From positions 38,678,426 to 38,742,425 of the forward strand of contig CP136064.1 of assembly GCA_032622095.1 (NCBI GenBank): a stretch of 64,000 nucleotides of DNA. Reading direction: 5' to 3'. Positions 57,901 to 64,000 of this stretch are shown here, piece by piece. The notes under the pieces were generated by a model. It was not told the origin of the DNA and ran no database searches. It was given only the letters and a program-made list of their open reading frames with translations. The DNA comes from Siphonodentalium dalli. Lineage: Eukaryota; Mollusca; Scaphopoda; Gadilida; Siphonodentaliidae. Made by a program: the position numbers and the translations under genes. Each line of letters opens with the position of its first letter. Positions within the stretch are counted from its first letter, which is position 1.

Positions 57901-60036
57901 AAACTGCGTTTTTTTTTTTTTGTGGAAATTGTGCTGTGAAGTTAGACGGACGTTGGACGTTCGTGGACATTCAACAATTTGATTATTTGCATGGAAATAT
58001 GTTTGCAAGGAGGGTGATTTTTTTAAATAAGAGTTGTGTGGGCACAAGGCAGCTGTTAGTCATATCAACAAATGCGAGTCTATGGTATTTCATTGAAAAC
58101 AGACCGTGTCGCGAATGTCCACGAACGTCCAACGTCCGTCCAACTTCACAGCGATATTCCCAAATATTTGATCACCCCCATTATCTCACAAACTGCAAGC
58201 ATTATGATATGCCGATGATTTTCATTCGTTACACATCCGGGTACGCCCATGGCACCCGAAACGGGCCCTATAATTGGGCCAGAATCATATATTTGAATGT
58301 CTGTTTGAATGTCTTTCGAAAGGTAAACAAATGGACGTTCGACTTAGAAAATTCTGTCTAAAGTTCGCCGTGAGTGCAGAGGGTAGAGGCAAACCCAGTG
58401 GATCAATAACCTTGAAATTTCGGTAGGGAAATCCTATGGAGCATAGCTTATTCCCACGCAATACCGCTTGGACCGAAACAAAGCGGTTCTACCTGTGCCT
58501 ATATATGTGCGATTCGAGTCACCTGCCGGTAACCCCATTTTAGATCCACAGTGTTGAACGTCCAACGTCCAATGTTTTTCAAAGTAAAAAACATTCGGAA
58601 AATTGTCTTAATTTTTTTTTTTTAATTTGTCTGTTTGAGAGCGCGAATTAGGTCAAGAGAAGTCTCCTGGTGCAAACTGGAAACTGCGTTTTTTTTTTTT
58701 TGTGGAAATTGTGCTGTGAAGTTAGACGGACGTTGGACGTTCGTGGACATTCAACAATTTGATTATTTGCATGGAAATATGTTTGCAAGGAGGGTGATTT
58801 TTTTAAATAAGAGTTGTGTGGGCACAAGGCAGCTGTTAGTAATATCAACAAATGCGAGTCTATGGTATTTCATTGAAAACAGACCGTGTCGCGAATGTCC
58901 ACGAACGTCCAACGTCCGTCCAACTTCACAGCGATATTCCCAAATATTTGATCACCCCCATTATCTCACAAACTGCAAGCATTATGATATGCCGATGATT
59001 TTCATTCGTTACACATCCGGGTACGCCCATGGCACCCGAAACGGGCCCTATAATTGGGCCAGAAGCATATATTTGAATGTCTGTTTGAATGTCTTTCGAA
59101 AGGTAAACAAATAGACGTTCGACTTAGAAAATTCTGTCTAAAGTTCGCCGTGAGTGCAGAGGGTAGAGGCAAAACCAGTGGATCAATAACCTTGAAATTT
59201 CAGTAGGGAAATCCTATGGAGCATAGATTATTCCCACGCAATACCGCTTGGACCGAAACAGAGCGGTTCTACCTGTGTACACATTTGAATTTCAGTTTGA
59301 ATGTTTTTCAAAGGGGAAAGGAACATTCGGAAAATTATGTAAAAAGATAAAAGTTTAAAATTTGTGAACTGGAGAGCGCGAATTAGGCCTAGAGAAGTCT
59401 CCTTGTGCAAACTGGAAACTGCGTTTTTTTTTTTGTGTGGAAATTGTGCTGTGAAGTTAGACGGACGTTGGACGTTCGTGGACATTCAACAATTTGATTA
59501 TTTGCATGGAAATATGTTTGCAAGGAGGGTGATTTTTTTAAATAAGAGTTGTGTGGGCACAAGGCAGCTGTTAGTCATATCAACAAATGCGAGTCTATGG
59601 TATTTCATTGAAAACAGACCGTGTCGCGAATGTCCACGAACGTCCAACGTCCGTCCAACTTCACAGCGATATTCCCAAATATTTGATCACCCCCATTATC
59701 TCACAAACTGCAAGCATTATGATATGCCGATGATTTTCATTCGTTACACATCCGGGTACGCCCATGGCACCCGAAACGGGCCCTATAATTGGGCCAGAAG
59801 CATATATTTGAATGTCTGTTTGAATGTCTTTCGAAAGGTAAACAAATGGACGTTCGACTTAGAAAATTCTGTCTAAAGTTCGCCGTGAGTGCAGAGGGTA
59901 GAGGCAAAACCAGTGGATCAATAACCTTGAAATTTCGGTAGGGAAATCCTATGGGGCATAGATTATTCACACGCAATACCGCTTGGACCGAAACAAAGCG
60001 GTTCTACCTGTGCCTATATATGTGCGATTCGATTCA
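54903..60036. repeat. right array, 7 units, inverted to the left array
   Basis: The inverted landmark 'gatcaataac' ends at 55429, 56163, 56941, 57675, 58410, 59190 and 59925. Intervals from the outside are 735, 780, 735, 734, 778 and 734. Several private variants are shared with particular left units: 'gttaatatgac' at 42419 and 55815, AATTGTC at 42869 and 55370, 'ccggttcac' at 42629 and 55603. Frames of 156-170 codons recur here on the plus strand and are not called as genes. Confidence 0.95.
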
Positions 60037-60275
60037 GCTGCAAATAAGCGGTTTTAAGATCGTTGTTGTTGAACGTCCAATGTCAAACCAACTTCACAGT
60101 AATTTTCATCTGCAAATATGCGGATTTTATATCGTTTTTGTTGAACGTCCAACGTCCAACGTCCAATGTCAAACCAACTTCACACTAATTTTCATCTGGA
60201 AATATCCGGATTTTATATCGTTTTTGTTGAACGTCCAACGTCCAACGTCCAATGTCAAACCAACTTCACACACCT
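60037..60275. repeat. right subterminal ~86-bp repeats (about 3)
   Basis: Inverted counterparts of the left subterminal units, ending 'ccaacttcacacacct' at 60275. There are three units here and about four on the left, so the ends have also drifted in copy number. Confidence 0.9.
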
Positions 60276-60284
60276 TTATTTTCG
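60276..60284. repeat. 9-bp target-site duplication, right
   Basis: TTATTTTCG, identical to 35621-35629. Confidence 0.93.
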
Positions 60285-60450
60285 TCCAGAATTCGTTTGT
60301 AATATGAATATTTGCATAAGCGCTTTATTTTGTTGAATACTTTACAATATTCTTTATATCTTTCTTTATTCACAGTGGTTGGCGATTTCAAAAATGTTTT
60401 GTATAAGGGCCGTTTGTTTTTTTCTAATAGACCATCTGTCACACATTAGT
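60285..60450 (-). pseudogene. LINE linker, upstream part of the interrupted LINE
   Basis: Minus strand: 'TDGLLEKNKRPLYKTFLKSP', 'TTVNKERYKEYCKVFNKIK' and 'RLCKYSYYKRILDEN', ending in the 9-base duplication. The next codons of the same frame are at 35620 downward ('KHNVKKSWEIF'). This charged region follows the endonuclease domain in CR1/Jockey-group LINEs. Further upstream (beyond 60450) the frame is lost, so the LINE was 5'-truncated or has decayed. Confidence 0.88.
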
Positions 60451-60860
60451 GCTTCTTAATATGTTTTTGTTATGGGATTGAGAAGTAGTAAGTGGGAAAG
60501 AAACTTCGTATGGACCTTTGAAAATTTGCATGAATCTTGCATATGCTAAATTCGGTCCAAGTTTTAGCAAGATCGAGGAAAAGTAGGTTGCTAACATTTT
60601 TCTTTTATATAAGTCCATACTTGTTTTTGAGAATTGCCTTTTTTTGGTTCTGGTGAATGCCAAAAAATCTTCATTTTCCTCTCATTTTTCAGTCCAGTAT
60701 ATTCGTATCAAAGTTACTTCTACCAATACGAAACCCCGTGTGTGCCCGGGGTACAATATGCCTACCACCCACTGCGATGGGTAAGACTCCCCTAATGTGG
60801 CACCCTGTTTGTCGTGGGGTGCATCCCGTGAGGTGTGGTGTATGATTCATGGGGGTACTA
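60451..60860. other. no gene seen
   Basis: AT-rich to 60650, then more GC-rich sequence ('gtgcccggggtacaatatgc', 'gtggcaccctgtttgtcgtg') that probably belongs with the LINE ORF1 relic to its right. No motif recognised here. Confidence 0.4.
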
Positions 60861-61500
60861 GGGCGGCCGTATCGTGAGGCGTCGACATCGATGTTTTAAA
60901 CGTCAGGGGTATGGCCATGAACATTGTAAAAGTAAAGAAACCGTATGTGCACGATGTGCTATTTCTTATCATGATGATAAGGATTATACGAATCTTTACG
61001 AATGTTCAAACTGTCCCATTTGGGACTATGAATTCAAGACTCGATGATGTAAAGCTGAGCAGCATCTGTCATATATAGATGCTATGAAAATAGCTGGTCA
61101 CCGGCGGTCAATTCCACAGATCACATACTCAGCAATGGTGTCTACAAACAAGTGTTTGCAATCACAGGCAAACCAAGCTCGTCAGTATATCACTAGCAAC
61201 GCTAGGTGAGGCGACTAATATTATTCCTGGTCCAGAAACTGCAGCGCAGGTAATGAATACAGATTCTTCCGTTGAGACATTTCCTCCTAAACAATCTATG
61301 CAAGTTGATTCTATTGTTCCAAAAACAAAAATGTTGCTTCGAAACAAAACCCGCCAAAGTCACTCCAACGTTTCGACACATTCAGCTTTCAAAACCAGAT
61401 GCTTGATGAGAAACGATTAACTCTCAAAAGACAAAAAAAGAAAAGAAGTATTTGTGGATCGAAACTGTCGGTTGGGTGAAGGATGGCATTCTGTCTCACC
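60861..61500 (+). pseudogene. LINE ORF1 (zinc-knuckle Gag-like) relic
   Basis: In one frame from 60882 the sequence reads 'RRHRCFKRQGYGHEHCKSKE', 'TVCARCAISYHDDKDY', 'LYECSNC', then a stop at 61045 and 'KAEQHLSYIDAMKIAGHRR'. The spacing C-x2-[C to R]-x3-GH-x4-C with two following C-x2-C pairs is that of the CCHC knuckles of Gag-like LINE ORF1 proteins, which bind RNA. One knuckle cysteine is Arg and there are in-frame stops, so it is dead. Downstream frames ('RNCRLGEGWHSVSPTDRQLD') may continue ORF1. Confidence 0.7.
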
Positions 61501-61729
61501 GACCGACCGGCAACTTGACGCATTGATAAAGGTTCATTCACGATTCATTCAAATATTATAAAAACCTTATCAATGCAAAATCTGATTTTAAAAGCTACTT
61601 CACATATTTTGATGCATGCTTGCACACTAGTCAGTTCTTGAATTTATATTACCGACTCCAAGTAGAAACATTCCTCTAGTGTGCTTTTACTTGTACATAG
61701 TTCACTGTTTTAGTCTAATCCACTGACTG

Positions 61730-61845
61730 ATTTATCTAGACGGTTGCTTCGATACGATCCTGTTTCATGCCTGATTCTGTTCTTGGTCGTGATATGGACT
61801 AGCGGCTAAAACGACGTTAAACTCTCAATCAATCAATCAATCTAC
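61730..61845 (+). repeat. 3' tail of a SINE/LINE with (AATC)n
   Basis: The sequence 'tctagacggttgcttcgata', 'gtcgtgatatggactagcgg', 'ctaaaacgacgttaaactct' followed by (caat)n is a dispersed 3' end often seen in mollusc genomes. It could be the tail of the LINE whose ORF1 precedes it, or a SINE sharing that tail. Confidence 0.6.
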
Positions 61846-62199
61846 CAATATGAACAATACTAAGCGAATATAACATGTATATTTTAATTTATTTGTTACA
61901 ACAATGTCAATAATGAAATGAAAAATTAGACGCGTGCTCACAGTATTTAAATCTAAATAAAGAAATTCGAGTACGTAGATGTCGATATTAATTCCTTGCT
62001 GTGAATCTAACTGTGTCGAGCAGTAACGCGACGTGTCGTTTAGCGTCATCCACCTTGATATCCACCATAATTATTTTCTAGACAATAAGAACATTTTTCT
62101 ATATTATAAGAAAACCTGTTGAGGGTACAAGAAAATTTGTCTAGTGTAAGAAAAAGTGATCGTGTGATTTTGTGATCATGATCATGTGAGTAAGTGATC

Positions 62200-63125
62200 A
62201 TTTGATATTTAAAAATGGTACCCGAGAAAATATTGAAAATTATAGACCAATCAGTGTTCTTCCCGCTTTCTCTTTTTATTATGGAATAACTTATGCTTAA
62301 AAGTTAAACTTATTCTTAACAAAATTTGTTATTCTCAACAAACACCAATTTGGATTTAACAACCACCCGTTACTTCATATATTACAGCACATTATTGAGA
62401 ATAACGACAAAAAGACACGAGGCTCTATATTAGCATATTTATTTACCTTTAACAAGCATTTGACACGATAAGTCATGACATACTCCTCCAAAAGCTTGAC
62501 CATTATGATATTAGAAGCATAATCAAGAAATGTTTCAGGAGTTACTTAGACATCAGCAATATGTCGAAATCGAAATGAAAAATAAAATATTTTCAAATAA
62601 AATCAATATAGCTGTGGGGTGCCTGAAGGATATGTTTTAGGACTAATACGTCAACGATATGGCCAATACCACGTGTTTGAATATACTTTCACAACCCTCC
62701 ATATTTCTGGAAATGAACACCGCTAAATTGAAAAAAAAAATAATACAGAATTGAAAAACAGTTCATATTTGGTGTTGAAGCAATCAATTGGCTATTAATA
62801 AAGCAAAACATAAGTACCTTTTTACACCCAACTAATAATGACTTCAAATGGAATAATCTTAAAATAGAACTGATCAATGAGCCATTAACACGAATTGAAA
62901 ACTTTAGACCTGAACAATCGATGAAATTCCCCGGAACTTCAGAGATCACATATCAATGATAAAAACAAAGATATCCAATGCAATGTATGCATAAATAAGG
63001 TTACACGACTACTTCACAAAATATGTCAGCGAACGTTATACTTTTCTCCAATCCATAGTCTTCTCATATAAGTGTTGCCAATTTGGGGTCATGTCGACAC
63101 TGGATATACTGTTTTCAAATACCGT
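62200..63125 (+). pseudogene. decayed LINE reverse transcriptase
   Basis: Motifs scattered over all three plus frames: 'NIENYRPISVLPAF' (62227), 'NKHQFGFNNHPLLHILQHI' (62339), 'FNKAFDTISHDILLQKL' with one base lost (62450-62500, motif A region), 'VEIEMKNKIFSNKINIAVG' (62566), then 'NDFKWNNLKIELINEPLTRI' (62838) and 'VTRLLHKICQRTLYFSPI' with 'VLPIWGHV' (63000-63095). The order is that of a CR1/Jockey-group RT from the first blocks to the C-terminal 'P.WG' region. The catalytic FADD block is lost. Many frameshifts and stops. Confidence 0.8.
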
Positions 63126-64000
63126 GAATGGCTTTAAATTCGTTAGTATCAATTTTCGTAATTCAGTCATTTATGACTTTTTCGTGGGTTCGTAAATTCG
63201 TGGATCCACCGGTACTAACTGTCACCTTCAGACTACCAATAATAATAATCAAATCGAAAATAAAAAGAAGAGCGGGGTGCGGCGAGCAGTTGGACATTCG
63301 CACAATATGCGTAATTAGCACATCGCGTGTCCAAGCTTATGTTGCCGACTATCGAGAATGTTAACAACGGGTTTTATTACATAAGCCTACATAAGCTGGA
63401 TGAAAGTCACCCTCTTCTCATAACAATAAATGCGAGAATGGGGATTATTTAATCGAAGCCAATTTCTGATTAATCTGCACCATCTAAAATATATACCCCA
63501 GGCGGTTAACTACATATAAATGCAAATTTGTCTAAAAAATGGTTACAAATTTAAAGTAGACTTGTGATTGTCTCATGTTTCACAAAGGCTGGAATGTGAT
63601 ATATTTATTAGCATAAAGACGCTCGTGAGAGCCGTATGAATGTATAAATGATTATGACACAGTATAATGTATAAACACATTTTAACACAATACATATATA
63701 CATCTATACAATAAACATTTCAACGCTATAGGTCAGCACTGTCAAGGGTCCATTTGTGACCACATTAATAGACTGTTCCTCGTCATTTCGCATGGAATAT
63801 ATAAATCTCTCCAAGTCATTGGCTTCTGTGAACATGTTTTTCTCTGCTAGTTTCTCGAAAAGGCCTTTCTCATTTCGTCATGTTTTTTGACAATAAAGAA
63901 CGAAATACTTTTCATATTCAGCGGATCCCCGATCCTGAGTCAAAATATTTGTGATGTGTAACTGTTAATAACTAATAATTCAAACATTTGTTATGTTATT
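63126..64000. other. no gene seen
   Basis: AT-rich sequence. One 78-codon frame overlaps the end of the LINE relic. No repeat recognised elsewhere in the window. Confidence 0.5.

Larger units (their letters stand above)
35630..60275. mobile_element. 24.6-kb fold-back transposon
   Basis: Both termini read AGGTGTGTGAAGTTGG in inverted orientation and are flanked by the 9-base duplication TTATTTTCG. Both flanks are halves of one LINE reading frame. From each end inward come ~86-base subterminal repeats, tandem arrays of ~735/778-base units, then inner arms shared with the element at 9007-12202, and a central loop (47351-53118). A 9-bp duplication with long arms of tandem repeats matches Drosophila Foldback elements, placed in the MuDR group. 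MULE and Merlin elements also make 8-9-bp duplications. No transposase was recognised in the loop, so it is probably non-autonomous or carries an unrecognised enzyme. Confidence 0.88.

Noticed and set aside
35630-60275. Giant palindrome as an assembly or hairpin-read artefact
   Set aside because: The arms differ in unit number and in many bases, the loop is unique, and the ends coincide with a 9-base duplication that restores a LINE frame. An artefact would not produce those. The unit count itself may still be wrong.

Overview
This is a eukaryotic, gene-poor and transposon-dense window, most probably from a mollusc. The evidence is indirect. There are tandem units carrying 'aagggccataactc' that end in an (ACAG)n/(ACGG)n microsatellite, as in the pearl-like repeats of bivalves and gastropods. 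There are 'gtgacc..tgaccttgacctt' minisatellites, 'gacgttaaac..(aatc)n' tails, AT-rich introns, and several non-LTR (LINE) reverse transcriptase relics. I see no rRNA, tRNA, CRISPR or bacterial operon.

The only convincing host gene is a class A GPCR on the + strand. One exon encodes TM2 (17766-17856). A second exon encodes TM3 to the C-terminus (29470-30251). An 11.6-kb intron full of mobile elements separates them. The sequence resembles melatonin/moody-type receptors (CWAP, NSLLY, FNR in place of DRY). The exon(s) for the N-terminus and TM1 were not found.

Region 1-17 kb holds minisatellites, hairpin elements, LINE ends, a 3.2-kb inverted-repeat element (9007-12202) with a pearl-like element nested in it, and a 1.5-kb TIR element (16116-17636). 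The intron and the gene's 3' side (18-32 kb) hold a duplicated LINE/repeat junction, a run of elements flanked by TTAA, and two large LINE fragments.

The main feature is at 35630-60275. I read it as one 24.6-kb fold-back transposon. Both ends begin AGGTGTGTGAAG and are flanked by a 9-bp duplication, TTATTTTCG (35621-35629 and 60276-60284). Removing the element and one duplication rejoins the open reading frame of a minus-strand LINE. The arms are tandem arrays of about 735/778-bp units, about 13 on the left and 7 on the right. Inside them lie further inverted arms that match the independent element at 9007-12202. The central 5.8-kb loop (47351-53118) carries a Myb/SANT-like fragment and an unidentified gene-like segment. 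That segment occurs once whole (minus strand) and once split, its two halves placed at opposite loop ends as in a circular permutation. The combination of long tandem-repeat arms, a 9-bp duplication and a variable loop resembles the Drosophila Foldback/MuDR type, but no transposase was recognised.

Region 60.3-64 kb holds the rest of the interrupted LINE, a zinc-knuckle LINE ORF1 relic, an (aatc)n-tailed repeat and a badly decayed LINE RT. Family names are judgements from motifs read by eye; no database search was possible.
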